Part shown: in pieces, positions 31,494 through 40,230 of the stretch
How positions within the stretch are numbered: position 1 is the stretch's first letter
Layout: the number at the start of each line of letters is the position of its first letter
Source: Candidatus Nitrosopumilus sp.
GTDB taxonomy: Archaea; Thermoproteota; Nitrososphaeria; Nitrososphaerales; Nitrosopumilaceae
Direction of reading: 5' to 3'
Assembly: GCA_003702495.1 (NCBI GenBank)
Contig: REGH01000007.1
Span: forward strand, 1-41,046
DNA: 41,046 bases
Notes under the pieces: generated by a model
Told to the model about the DNA's origin: nothing
The model's database searches: none
Seen by the model: the letters and a program-made list of their open reading frames with translations, nothing else
Made by a program: the position numbers and the translations under genes

Positions 31494-31787
31494 ATGGATG
31501 AACCAGATGAAATTCAAAAATTAATTGATGAGATTAGTTTTAGAAAATCAAATTCTAAAGATTATAAAAAAATGAGTGCTGAAGAAATAGGAAAAGAATT
31601 AAGAGATGTAATGAAATTTGAACAAGAATCTTTTAAAAAAATAGAAGAGTTTGAAAAAACACAAGATAATCCTGATTTGATAAATTATGCTAAAATGATT
31701 TGTAAAAATACAACACAGAGAGAAATAACAGAAATTCAGGAAATTTATTTAGAAAAGATAGACAAAGAGTATCTCAAATCAAAATAA
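31494..31787 (+). CDS. small helical protein, 97 aa
   Basis: Highly charged and helical throughout (MDEPDEIQKLIDEISFRKSN; EEIGKELRDVMKFEQESFKKIEEFEKTQ), likely a coiled coil or small helical bundle. There is one Cys and no membrane helix. I do not recognise it. It lies 31 nt after the zinc microprotein. Its stop is 1 bp from the convergent ABC ATPase stop. Confidence 0.55.
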   Translation: MDEPDEIQKLIDEISFRKSNSKDYKKMSAEEIGKELRDVMKFEQESFKKIEEFEKTQDNPDLINYAKMICKNTTQREITEIQEIYLEKIDKEYLKSK

Positions 31788-31788
31788 A

Positions 31789-32739
31789 TTATTTGTCTTC
31801 ATACAACCAACATCTAACATAACCAGTTTGAGTTTTAAATTTGGGTGGAATTTGTTTACACTTGTCAACAACTAGAGGGCATCTATCAATGAATCTACAT
31901 TGGGTAGGGGCATCAAGTAAACTGGGTGGAATTCCTTTGATGTATGTTGGTTTATTTCCATTTAGTGTAGGAATTGACTTTAAGAGACCTTGTGTGTATG
32001 GGTGTTTTGGATTTTTGTAAATTTCTTCTGAAGATCCAAATTCGATTATTTGTCCACCATACATTATACCAATTTTATCAGCAATCTCAGATAATACTGC
32101 CAAATCGTGTGTGATAAGCATAAAGGACATACCTGATTTCTTTAAAGATTTCAAAAGGTTAATGATTTGAGCCTGAATTAAGACGTCAAGTGCAGTAGTA
32201 GGCTCATCAGCAATGACAAACTTTGGTTTTAGCAACAAAGCCATAGCAATTACAACTCTTTGTTTCATCCCACCACTAAGTTCATGAGGATATTTTTTTA
32301 GCACATTTTGATCAAGATTGACCGAATTTATTGAATCATAAATTACCTGTTTTGAATCACCTTCAAAATCATGTTGTTTTAAAATCTCAAGAAATTGCTC
32401 ATTAATTGTAAAAACAGGATCAAGAGAATTCATTGCACCTTGAAACACCATGGAAATTTTCTTCCATCTATAATTTTCATCAAATTCAGTTTCATCAACA
32501 TCTAAAATGGATTTACCATCAAAGACAATCTTACCTTGTGTTTTTCCACCAGAAAGCATTCTAATGATGGATAGTCCCAAAGTACTTTTCCCACATGCAC
32601 TTTCTCCTGCAATTCCTATTGACTCCCCAGTATCAAGTGAAAAATCTACATCATCTACTGCATATACAGGACCTTTGGAAGAATCATATCTAGATGTTAA
32701 TCCATCAACAACTAGAAATTCCGTGATTTGCTCATCCAA
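31789..32739 (-). CDS. peptide/nickel-type ABC transporter ATP-binding protein (DppD/OppD-like)
   Basis: 316 aa. Walker A GESACGKST, Q loop FQGAMNSLDP, signature LSGGMKQRV, Walker B FVIADEPTTALD and the H-loop His in LITHDL. The C-terminal oligo_HPY region (NPKHPYTQGLLKSIP) has CRFIDRCPLVVDKC, Cys of the type that binds Fe-S in this subfamily. It should energise uptake of oligopeptides or related solutes, but no permease, binding protein or partner ATPase (DppF) gene lies in the flanks. It is divergent from the NusA-like gene. Confidence 0.9.
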   Translation of the reverse strand: MDEQITEFLVVDGLTSRYDSSKGPVYAVDDVDFSLDTGESIGIAGESACGKSTLGLSIIRMLSGGKTQGKIVFDGKSILDVDETEFDENYRWKKISMVFQGAMNSLDPVFTINEQFLEILKQHDFEGDSKQVIYDSINSVNLDQNVLKKYPHELSGGMKQRVVIAMALLLKPKFVIADEPTTALDVLIQAQIINLLKSLKKSGMSFMLITHDLAVLSEIADKIGIMYGGQIIEFGSSEEIYKNPKHPYTQGLLKSIPTLNGNKPTYIKGIPPSLLDAPTQCRFIDRCPLVVDKCKQIPPKFKTQTGYVRCWLYEDK

Positions 32740-32765
32740 ACTAGGATTTTTGTTTTGTACTAAGG

Positions 32766-32774
32766 GATATAAAC
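32766..32774. promoter_or_regulatory. TATA-like box between divergent ABC ATPase and NusA-like genes
   Basis: GATATAAAC lies 31 nt from the reverse ATG (32739) and 35 nt from the forward ATG (32805), near the middle of a 65-bp gap. It could serve both genes with leaders of about 5 and 9 nt. Confidence 0.4.
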
Positions 32775-32804
32775 AACTCTGTTAGAATGTAAAAAGCGAT
32801 TCAA

Positions 32805-33323
32805 ATGAAATTACCAATATGTGGCTTTGATGCAAAAAATGCAATATTATGTCCTCAGTGCGAAAGTAAGGTTGAATCAGGAGAATTAACAAAAGCAGAT
32901 GTTGATGCATCAATTGTTTTAGCTAAAGTTGCAAAAACAAATAATGAAATTGAAAATTTCACATTATTTTCATGTAAGGAGTTTCAAGGAAATTTTGTAC
33001 TTTCTTTAGCAAAAAACGACATTATGATTATTAGACAAAGCAGGACATTATACAGACTGTTACAAGAACAATTCAAAGGTAAAATTTGGCTTGTAGAGGC
33101 AGATGAAACAGACAATAAATTCATAGAAGATCTGTTCTTTCCTACAAAAATTCTTTCAATCAACTCAGTTTGGGCGCCAGGAGGGGTTCAAAAGACAAAA
33201 GCGGTTGTATCAGGAAAATGGACGCCTAAATTCCCAATTGATACAGAAAAAGTTGTTGAAATTGTAAAAAATGCCCGAAACCTTGACATTGAGATAGAAT
33301 TTGAGGATAAGGGTAGAAAATAA
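32805..33323 (+). CDS. NusA-like KH-domain RNA-binding protein
   Basis: 172 aa. An N-terminal Cys motif (ICGFDAKNAILCPQCESKV) could hold zinc. The rest resembles the archaeal NusA-like double-KH family, with KIWLVEADETDNKFIEDLFFPTKILSINSVWAPGG as the most similar part; a canonical GxxG loop is not obvious. It probably binds rRNA or mRNA. TAATG overlap: its stop and the AspRS start share a base, so the two are translationally coupled. Confidence 0.65.
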   Translation: MKLPICGFDAKNAILCPQCESKVESGELTKADVDASIVLAKVAKTNNEIENFTLFSCKEFQGNFVLSLAKNDIMIIRQSRTLYRLLQEQFKGKIWLVEADETDNKFIEDLFFPTKILSINSVWAPGGVQKTKAVVSGKWTPKFPIDTEKVVEIVKNARNLDIEIEFEDKGRK

Positions 33324-34609
33324 TGGTCTTTGTAAAAACTCACGATATTTCAGAACTTACATCAGAACTTATTGGAAAAGAGGTTGTGTTAGGCGGTTGG
33401 ATTGAAGATTTAAGAAAATTAGGAAAAATGTCATTCATCACATTACGTGATGTGTCTGGAATTTCTCAAGTTATTGTGAAAGGAGAGTTAAATGACAACC
33501 TTGGAGAGATCAATCGTCAAAGTGTGGTAAGTGTAAAAGGAATTGTTCAAGAAACAAAGGCACGTGATTTTGCATTTGAAATCAAAGCTGAGGAAATTGA
33601 AGTGTTAGGAAAAGCAATTCACCCATTACCAGTTGATCCTATTGGGAGAATAGAGAGCAATATCGATACAAGACTGAATCATCGTGCATTAGATATGAGA
33701 AATCAAAAAACAGCATCTATTTTCAAATTAAGACATTATGTTTTACAATCATTAAGAAAAACATTAGCAGAGAAAAAATTCATAGAAATCACTACGCCGA
33801 AAATTATTGGTAGTGCAAGTGAAGGAGGTGCAAATCTCTTTTCATTGGAATATTTTGGAAAGAAAGCTTACTTGGCACAAAGTCCACAGCTATACAAAGA
33901 GCAAATGACCATAGGATTAGAAAGAGTATTTGAAATTTCAAACTTTTATAGAGCAGAAAACTCTCATACAGGAAGACATCTTAGTGAGTTTACCAGCATC
34001 GATATTGAAGCTGCATTTATGGATTACAATGATGTGATGGATGTTTTAGAGTCACTAGTAATGGAGGTGTACAAGTTTACTGCAGAAAATTGTAAAAAAG
34101 AACAAGAAACAATTGGACATACAATAGAGGTTCCAAAATCACCATTTGAGAGAATTACGTATAATCAGTGTGTTGAAGAACTAAAGAGTGCAGGCGAAAA
34201 GGTGGAATTTGGTGATGATTTGCTTGATTCCCACCTTAGAATTATCGGAGATAATCATCCAGGATTTTTCTTTTTGACAGACTGGCCTATGAAACTAAAA
34301 CCATTTTACATCAGAGAAAAAGATGAGGACCCAGAGTTATCACGCTCATTTGATTTGCAATTTGGATATCTAGAATTATCTTCAGGTGGTACTAGACTTC
34401 ACAATCCAGAGATGTTAAAGTCAAGACTAAAAGAACAAGATTTAGATCCTGCACAGTTTACTGACCACCTCAAAGCATTTGATTGGGGAATGCCGCCACA
34501 TTCAGGATGGGGAATGGGATTGGACAGATTGATGACCACATTAATTGGAATCGATAATGTTCGTGAAGTGGTGCTATATCCAAGAGATCCGGATAGACTT
34601 AGTCCATAG
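33323..34609 (+). CDS. aspS: aspartyl-tRNA synthetase, archaeal type
   Basis: 428 aa, the archaeal/eukaryotic-size AspRS without the bacterial insertion. The N-terminal OB fold (KEVVLGGWIEDLRKLGKMSF) binds the anticodon. The class II core has motif 2 FEISNFYRAENSHTGRHLSEF and motif 3 GWGMGLDRLMTTLIG, and QSPQLYKEQM is the Asp-binding loop. Many archaeal AspRS are non-discriminating and also charge tRNA-Asn for the GatCAB route; the window cannot decide this. The start overlaps the NusA-like stop by 1 nt. Confidence 0.96.
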   Translation: MVFVKTHDISELTSELIGKEVVLGGWIEDLRKLGKMSFITLRDVSGISQVIVKGELNDNLGEINRQSVVSVKGIVQETKARDFAFEIKAEEIEVLGKAIHPLPVDPIGRIESNIDTRLNHRALDMRNQKTASIFKLRHYVLQSLRKTLAEKKFIEITTPKIIGSASEGGANLFSLEYFGKKAYLAQSPQLYKEQMTIGLERVFEISNFYRAENSHTGRHLSEFTSIDIEAAFMDYNDVMDVLESLVMEVYKFTAENCKKEQETIGHTIEVPKSPFERITYNQCVEELKSAGEKVEFGDDLLDSHLRIIGDNHPGFFFLTDWPMKLKPFYIREKDEDPELSRSFDLQFGYLELSSGGTRLHNPEMLKSRLKEQDLDPAQFTDHLKAFDWGMPPHSGWGMGLDRLMTTLIGIDNVREVVLYPRDPDRLSP

Positions 34610-34647
34610 TCATTCAGATTTTTATTGTGATAAAATTACACTAGTTT

Positions 34648-34893
34648 ATGATAGAACAAGAAGATGCAAAAAAAGTCGTCGAAGTCATTGGAAATAATTT
34701 GATTGGTGTTTCACATGATTCAAGTAGTTTTCAAAAATTACCAGATTCTTTTTGGGGATATTTTGCAAGAGGTCATGATAAGAAGGGAAACTTTGGAGTA
34801 ATTGTAACATATTCTGAAGATGGAAAAGATGTCGACGAGTTAATCAAAATGTATGAAGAATGGGCAGAAAAAAATAAGCCAAAATCAGAATAG
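34648..34893 (+). CDS. hypothetical protein, 81 aa
   Basis: A small soluble protein (MIEQEDAKKVVEVIGNNLIG...) with a GYFARGHDKKGNFGVIVTYS stretch that looks like a beta hairpin, and an acidic helical C-terminus (DVDELIKMYEEWAEKNK). I do not recognise it. It follows aspS by 38 nt and may be cotranscribed. The stop is 1 bp from that of the convergent zinc-ribbon gene. Confidence 0.55.
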   Translation: MIEQEDAKKVVEVIGNNLIGVSHDSSSFQKLPDSFWGYFARGHDKKGNFGVIVTYSEDGKDVDELIKMYEEWAEKNKPKSE

Positions 34894-34894
34894 A

Positions 34895-35026
34895 TTATTT
34901 TGTTTCTAACAATAGTTTGCGATAGCCCTGGCATTCTTTACAGATGGGTTTCCCTTTGTATTTTGGATTACCTTCTTTAATTTTGAGTGTACCTTCAACA
35001 AGTTTACAGATACAGCATTTTGCCAT
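34895..35026 (-). CDS. small C4 zinc-ribbon protein, 43 aa
   Basis: Not in the ORF track. ATG at 35026 to TAA at 34895-34897. The peptide MAKCCICKLVEGTLKIKEGN... then PICKECQGYRKLLL has two CxxC knuckles (CCIC with a third adjacent Cys, and CKEC), forming one zinc site. TATA-like TTAATAAAAA at 35048-35057 is centred 26 nt upstream, supporting a leaderless gene. The role is unknown; such ribbons often bind nucleic acid or partner proteins. Confidence 0.72.
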   Translation of the reverse strand: MAKCCICKLVEGTLKIKEGNPKYKGKPICKECQGYRKLLLETK

Positions 35027-35047
35027 AATTATTCATCAGAAATGTGA

Positions 35048-35057
35048 TTAATAAAAA
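35048..35057 (-). promoter_or_regulatory. TATA-like box for the zinc-ribbon microprotein gene
   Basis: On the reverse strand TTTTTATTAA is centred about 26 nt upstream of the ATG at 35026. Confidence 0.5.
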
Positions 35058-35098
35058 TTGGGAATTTGAAAAAGAGATAAATCTAAAGAAATGGATCT

Positions 35099-35461
35099 AT
35101 GTTAGTGTACAAATGTGATTTCTGTGGTTCAAATTTTGGAGACAGAATTTGCTATTTTTGTGAGAAGAATTGTTGCACATCATGTATGGTAGATGATAGA
35201 ACGCGTTGTAAGGAATGTTATATTCATAAAAGAAAGCTTAGTGCAAAACAACTAGTTAGAAAAAACAAACTGGTTTTTGTTTTCATAGGAATTTTATGGT
35301 TTTATGCAGTTTTTCCAGGCCCATTCATGCCTGGATTAGAAGGTGGATTCTATGTAATTTCAGTTGTTGCAGCGGTTCTAATTTTGATTCCAGTGTGCTT
35401 TGCCATGTTCTTTTGGTCTCTGAATCCACCAAAATCAGATCTTAGGAAAAGAAAAGACTAG
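35099..35461 (+). CDS. zinc-motif membrane protein with two transmembrane helices
   Basis: 120 aa. Residues 1-45 hold eight Cys in CxxC-type pairs (CDFCGSNFGDRICYFCEKNC, CTSC, RCKECY), enough for two interleaved zinc sites as in B-box, AN1 or FYVE-like modules. Then come two hydrophobic helices (about 58-78 and 83-107) and a basic tail (SDLRKRKD), so the zinc module and the tail should both be cytoplasmic. It may be a membrane-tethered adaptor. The 3' end interlocks with the leuB stop (4 bp). Confidence 0.65.
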   Translation: MLVYKCDFCGSNFGDRICYFCEKNCCTSCMVDDRTRCKECYIHKRKLSAKQLVRKNKLVFVFIGILWFYAVFPGPFMPGLEGGFYVISVVAAVLILIPVCFAMFFWSLNPPKSDLRKRKD

Positions 35462-36471
35462 AGATTATCAGTAATTTGTTTTGTAAATTCAGAGGTAGTT
35501 TTATCACCACCAATGTCTTTTGTTTTTACTCCAGTTTTCACTAAATCAAATATTGTAGATTCTAATTTTTGTCCTACTTCAAAGCATTTAGAGTCATTGT
35601 GTTTTGTTCCAAGCCAATCAAGCATCATTCTAATTGAGAGTAAGAATGAGGAGGGATTTGCAATATTTTTTCCTGCAATATCAAATGCAGCACCATGAAC
35701 TGGTTCAAATAATGCAAAATTATCACCAATGTTTGCAGCAGGTGCCATTCCCAAACCACCTACCACTTGGGAGGATTCATCAGATAAGATATCTCCAAAT
35801 AGATTAGTAGTAACTACAACATCAAATTCCTGAGGTTGACGAATCAAGTTCATTGCGCATGCATCAACATACATCTCTTCAAATTTAATTTCAGGATAAT
35901 CTTTTGATACTTCAGTACAGGCTTTTGCAAATAATCCATCAGTAACTCGCATTACATTTGATTTATGAACACAGGTTACTTTTTTCTTTGAGTTTCTCTG
36001 TTTAGCAGTTTCAAATGCATATTTTGCAATTCTCTTTGAAGCATTTTCAGAAATTATTCTCAAAGCTATTGCAGAATCACCTAAACTGAATTCCTTTCCA
36101 GTGTAAAGATCCTCAGTGTTTTCTCTAACAATTACCATATCAATATCATCACGTAATGCAGGCATGTGAGGATAAGATTTTGCGGGTCGGATATTGGCAT
36201 AAAGATCAAGCATTCTTCTTAATACAACAATCACATCTGCAGCACTTTCTCCAACAGGGGCTTTCATACAGGCATCAGATTGTTTTATTGCGTCAACTGT
36301 TTCATCAGGTAGTGCTTTTCCTGTTTGTTCTAATGCTTTATCCCCTGCAGATAATTTTGTAATTTCAAATTTTAAATCAAGTTTATCATTGATTGTAGTC
36401 AATACAGAAATTGCAGATTCTGATAATTCAGGTCCAATTCCATCACCAGTAATTAATGATATTTTATACAT
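35458..36471 (-). CDS. leuB: 3-isopropylmalate dehydrogenase (isocitrate/isopropylmalate dehydrogenase family)
   Basis: 337 aa. Family motifs are LITGDGIGPEL, the Arg-rich loop VLRRMLDLYANIRP, ENTEDLYTG, the Lys-x-Asn in HKSNVM, and TTNLFGDILSDESSQVVGGLGMAPAANIG, which holds the metal-binding Asp and the NAD site. Sequence alone does not cleanly separate LeuB from isocitrate or homoisocitrate dehydrogenase in archaea, but it lies 26 nt downstream of leuA in the ilvB-ilvN-leuA-leuB operon. It oxidises and decarboxylates 3-isopropylmalate to 2-oxoisocaproate, the leucine precursor. Confidence 0.85.
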   Translation of the reverse strand: MYKISLITGDGIGPELSESAISVLTTINDKLDLKFEITKLSAGDKALEQTGKALPDETVDAIKQSDACMKAPVGESAADVIVVLRRMLDLYANIRPAKSYPHMPALRDDIDMVIVRENTEDLYTGKEFSLGDSAIALRIISENASKRIAKYAFETAKQRNSKKKVTCVHKSNVMRVTDGLFAKACTEVSKDYPEIKFEEMYVDACAMNLIRQPQEFDVVVTTNLFGDILSDESSQVVGGLGMAPAANIGDNFALFEPVHGAAFDIAGKNIANPSSFLLSIRMMLDWLGTKHNDSKCFEVGQKLESTIFDLVKTGVKTKDIGGDKTTSEFTKQITDNL

Positions 36472-36497
36472 GTAATCACTTTATCAGAGTTTTGAGA

Positions 36498-38012
36498 TTA
36501 ACTTATCTGTTTTTCTTGGAGTAATTTTTTGAGCATAATTCTGTTAATTGCATCAATGACTGCTTTGACTGAAGTAGTAACAATATCTTCACCAACAGAT
36601 TTAGCTGAAACTTTGTTTCCTAATGCATCTTCAACTTTTACGGTTACCTCACATAATGCGCCAGAGCCTCCAGAAATAGATGCTAATCCATAATCTTTGA
36701 TTCTAATTTCAGAAAGTTTGCCAGTAACTTTTTGAATTGCATTGAGTGCTGCGTCAACTGGGCCAACACCATAATCGGTCCCAACATGATCCTCACCATC
36801 AATATTTAATTTCACAAATGCATAAGGCATCGTTCCAATTCCAGTAGATACTGAAAATCCAGTTAATTGTACAATTCGTTTAAGATCTTTATCGCCCATA
36901 ACTTCACTGGCAATAGAAAGTAGTTCAACATCAGTGAGTTGTTTGCCTTGATCACCAATTACTTTGACTTTGTCTAAGATTTCTTTTGATTGCTCTTCAG
37001 TTGGTTTTACACCATACTCAGATAGCATTGCATTCATTCCGTGAACACCAGCATGTTTTCCAATTTGAAGCCATCTTTTTCTTCCAACAAGTTCAGGGCT
37101 GATTGGTTCGTAGGTAAGTGGATTATTTAACACACCATGAGTGTGAATTCCAGATTCATGACCAAATGCATTTGCACCAACAATTGCCTTGTTAGGCTGA
37201 ACAATTATTCCTACAGTCTTTGAAATGAACCTAGAGGTATCATAAATTAACTCAGATTTGATATTAGTTTCATATTTTTGTTCATATGGTAAGCATTTGA
37301 GTGCCATGGAAAGTTCTTCCAGAGAAGCATTACCAGCTCTTTCACCAATTCCATTAATTGTAACATGAGCACATGCAGCACCAGCATGAATTCCAGATAA
37401 AGAATTTGCAACAGCTAATCCAAAGTCATTATGACAATGAACGCTAACAGGTAGTTTTGTAGCTTCAATTGTATCTTTTGTGATTTGTGCCATGTATTCA
37501 GGGGTAGAATACCCAACAGTGTCTGGAATGTTTACTCTGTCAGCTCCTGCTTTTGCAACTTCACCAAATACTTTTTTCAAAAACTCTCTATCAGTTCTTG
37601 ATGCATCTTCTGCAGAAAATTCTACTTGTAGTCCAAGAGATTTGCCATATTCAACTGCTTCAATTGCTTTTTCAAGTGCTTGTTCTCGAGTCATCTGAAG
37701 TTTGTGTTCCAAGTGGATGTCAGAAGTTGCAATGAATGTATGGATGTAATTTAATCCAGCATTTACTGCAGCATCAATATCTTTTTTGATGGTTCTTGTT
37801 AATCCAGCAATTTCACAAGACAATCCTTCAGAAGTAATCATCTTTACTGCTTTTAATTCACCGTCAGAAATTACAGGAAAGCCTGCTTCTATTGCATCTA
37901 CTCCTAAAGCATCAAGTTTTTTTGCAATAGATAATTTTTGTTCAGGAGATAAAGAGACACCAATTGTTTGTTCGCCATCTCTTAATGTTGTATCAAAAAT
38001 TCTAACTTTCAT
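36498..38012 (-). CDS. leuA: 2-isopropylmalate synthase
   Basis: 504 aa. TIM-barrel HMGL-like domain with FDTTLRDGEQ at 5-14, EAGFPV, VEFSAEDASRTD and VHCHNDFGLA, which carry the metal-binding Asp and His residues. NGIGERAGN and the C-terminal LeuA regulatory domain (from about 370) give the length expected of an allosterically regulated IPMS. It condenses acetyl-CoA with 2-oxoisovalerate. Citramalate or homocitrate synthase are close relatives, but the operon favours leucine. ATG overlaps the ilvN stop by 4 bp. Confidence 0.9.
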   Translation of the reverse strand: MKVRIFDTTLRDGEQTIGVSLSPEQKLSIAKKLDALGVDAIEAGFPVISDGELKAVKMITSEGLSCEIAGLTRTIKKDIDAAVNAGLNYIHTFIATSDIHLEHKLQMTREQALEKAIEAVEYGKSLGLQVEFSAEDASRTDREFLKKVFGEVAKAGADRVNIPDTVGYSTPEYMAQITKDTIEATKLPVSVHCHNDFGLAVANSLSGIHAGAACAHVTINGIGERAGNASLEELSMALKCLPYEQKYETNIKSELIYDTSRFISKTVGIIVQPNKAIVGANAFGHESGIHTHGVLNNPLTYEPISPELVGRKRWLQIGKHAGVHGMNAMLSEYGVKPTEEQSKEILDKVKVIGDQGKQLTDVELLSIASEVMGDKDLKRIVQLTGFSVSTGIGTMPYAFVKLNIDGEDHVGTDYGVGPVDAALNAIQKVTGKLSEIRIKDYGLASISGGSGALCEVTVKVEDALGNKVSAKSVGEDIVTTSVKAVIDAINRIMLKKLLQEKQIS

Positions 38013-38494
38013 TCAGCACCACTCCTTTGTAAGGCGGCAACTCCAGTTCTTGCAACATCAATTATTCCAAAGGGTTTTGCTAATTCTTCAAATGCTTTGA
38101 TTTGATCAGGAGTGGCAGTTAATTCTACCATGATGGAGTCTTGTTTAACATCATGTACTTTGCCACCATATGCATTTGCCAATTTATTTACCTCCATACT
38201 ATCATTAGCATTACTTAGTTTAATCTTAAAAATACTCAGTTCTCGGTAGACGGTTTTATGCTCATCTAAACGCTCAACTCTGACAGTATCAATCATTTTA
38301 TCAAGTTGCTTTACAATCTGATCTATCTGCTTTTCATCACCAACAGTAGTGATGGTCATTTTGGAGTATTCAGGATTTTCCGTTACACCTACAGATATGC
38401 TATCTATATTGAAATCTCTTGCACGGAATAGGTGTGTGACTTTGAACAAGATTCCAGGTTTATTTTCAACTAAAATAGAAAGAATTGCCCACAT
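38009..38494 (-). CDS. ilvN: acetolactate synthase regulatory subunit
   Basis: About 161 aa. N-terminal ACT domain (AILSILVENKPGILFKVTHLFRARDFNIDSISVG), the valine-feedback site, followed by the family's C-terminal ACT-like half (ELSIFKIKL...). I use the ATG at 38494, not the GTG at 38503, because the family begins at this point and GTGAT just upstream could pair with the 3' end of archaeal 16S rRNA (ATCACCTCC). It lies between ilvB and leuA in a tight operon. Confidence 0.9.
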   Translation of the reverse strand: MWAILSILVENKPGILFKVTHLFRARDFNIDSISVGVTENPEYSKMTITTVGDEKQIDQIVKQLDKMIDTVRVERLDEHKTVYRELSIFKIKLSNANDSMEVNKLANAYGGKVHDVKQDSIMVELTATPDQIKAFEELAKPFGIIDVARTGVAALQRSGAE

Positions 38495-38502
38495 GATTAT
38501 CA

Positions 38503-40218
38503 CTATGATGGTAGAATCATATCCTTAAGCGAAGTTCCAGGTGCAACAAATGGCAATACGTCTTCTTCAGGATCAATTGGAATATCAATTACTGTTGCAA
38601 CATCACTGCTCAATGCATCTCTGATTGCTTTATCAAGTTCATCCATAGACTGTGCTCTTATTCCCTGTGCACCATAAGATTCTGCAAGTTTAACATAATC
38701 AGGGCAGTATTTTCCTTGATCCACACCAATCATTCTTCTTTCATAAAATGTTCTTTGCCATTGTGCTACCATTCCCAATGTAAAGTTGTTTAATACAAAT
38801 ACAATTACCGGAATGTCTTCTAAAACTGCAGTTGCGAGAGAATTTTCAGTCATTGCAAAACTTCCGTCACCAGCAATATCCACAACGGGGACATCAGGTT
38901 TTGCTACTTTTGCACCAATTGAAGCTGGAAATCCCCAACCCATAGTACCAAGTCCAGTAGAGCTAAAGAAAGTTCCAGGTTGTATTACATCATAGAATAA
39001 TGATGCCCACATTTGGTGTTGCCCTACTTCAGTTGTAATGATAGATTCTTTAGGTAATATCTCCCTAAGTTTACGTAAAATCTTAGCTGCACCCATTTCT
39101 CCTGGATGAAGTTTCAAATTTTCTTGCCAGTAGGCTTTTGTTTCTTTAACATGTTTTACCCATGGACTCTCTTCAGTTTTTTTGATTACTTTTTGCAATA
39201 GTAATTTTACCATAATTCTAAGATTCATTTTCACATCACCAACTACTGCTAGTTGCGCAGTTTGGTTTTTACCAATCTCAGCAGGATCAACATCCATATG
39301 TATAATCTTAAGATTTTTCTCAAATTCTTCAAAAGTTCCAACAGACCTATCAGAGAATCTTGTTCCTATTGCTAAAACACAATCAGCCTCAGACATGATT
39401 CTGTTTGCTTCTGCATGCCCATGCATTCCAATAGGGCCTAATGATAAAGGATGGTTTTCAGGAAACGCACCTTTTCCTTTGAATGTAGTTACCACAGGAA
39501 GCATTAATGCTTCAGCAACAGCTTGTAATTCAGCAAAAGCTGATGAGATGATGGTTCCACCACCAGCTAAGATAACAGGTTTTTCAGAGTGAAGTAACAT
39601 GTCAATTGCTTTTTCCACTGCAACAATATCAGGATCAGCCCAAGGATGATAACCTTGAATTTTAAATTCATCAGGGAAAACCATTTCTGCTTCATTTTGT
39701 TGTACATCTTTTGGAATGTCAATCAAAACAGGTCCAGGTCTTCCAGTTTCTGCAATGAAAAATCCTTTCTTTACAACTTCTGGAATTTCAGAAGCATGTC
39801 TAGGTTGAAATGCATATTTTACAACAGGATTAGCCATTCCGATTATGTCACTTTCTTGAAATGCATCTTTGCCAATCATTGGTGTAGGTACTTGTCCAGT
39901 AACAGCAACCATTGGTGCAGAATCAGCTTGTGCAGTTGCAATACCAGTTAGAATGTTTGTTGCTCCAGGTCCAGATGTGGCGAAACAGACTCCAGGTTTT
40001 CTACTTACCCTTCCGAACCCATCAGCCATATGTGCTGCTGACTGTTCATGTCTTGTCAAAATGTGTCTAATATTACATCTAGCAAATTCATCATACATTG
40101 GAAGATTTGCACCTCCCGGTAAACCAAACACTTCCTTGACGCCCTCTTTTTCCATGGCAGTCATCAAGGCCTTTGCACCAATCATATTTTCCATATTATT
40201 CATCAAATTTCTCTCCAT
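38503..40218 (-). CDS. ilvB: acetolactate synthase catalytic subunit
   Basis: 571 aa, full length. TPP enzyme: the activating Glu in LTRHEQSAAHMADGF, CFATSGPGATN, the central FAD-binding domain (GPIGMHGHAEAN, MHVDPAEIGKN-like IIHMDVDPAEI) and the C-terminal TPP/Mg motif GDGSFAMTENSLATAV...NNFTLGMV. It makes acetolactate or acetohydroxybutyrate for Val, Leu and Ile. It is first in ilvB-ilvN-leuA-leuB. ATG at 40218 is used; an ATG at 40203 is an alternative, since the TTTTAA box lies only about 18 nt upstream. Confidence 0.95.
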   Translation of the reverse strand: MERNLMNNMENMIGAKALMTAMEKEGVKEVFGLPGGANLPMYDEFARCNIRHILTRHEQSAAHMADGFGRVSRKPGVCFATSGPGATNILTGIATAQADSAPMVAVTGQVPTPMIGKDAFQESDIIGMANPVVKYAFQPRHASEIPEVVKKGFFIAETGRPGPVLIDIPKDVQQNEAEMVFPDEFKIQGYHPWADPDIVAVEKAIDMLLHSEKPVILAGGGTIISSAFAELQAVAEALMLPVVTTFKGKGAFPENHPLSLGPIGMHGHAEANRIMSEADCVLAIGTRFSDRSVGTFEEFEKNLKIIHMDVDPAEIGKNQTAQLAVVGDVKMNLRIMVKLLLQKVIKKTEESPWVKHVKETKAYWQENLKLHPGEMGAAKILRKLREILPKESIITTEVGQHQMWASLFYDVIQPGTFFSSTGLGTMGWGFPASIGAKVAKPDVPVVDIAGDGSFAMTENSLATAVLEDIPVIVFVLNNFTLGMVAQWQRTFYERRMIGVDQGKYCPDYVKLAESYGAQGIRAQSMDELDKAIRDALSSDVATVIDIPIDPEEDVLPFVAPGTSLKDMILPS

Positions 40219-40230
40219 AATTTTAATGTG

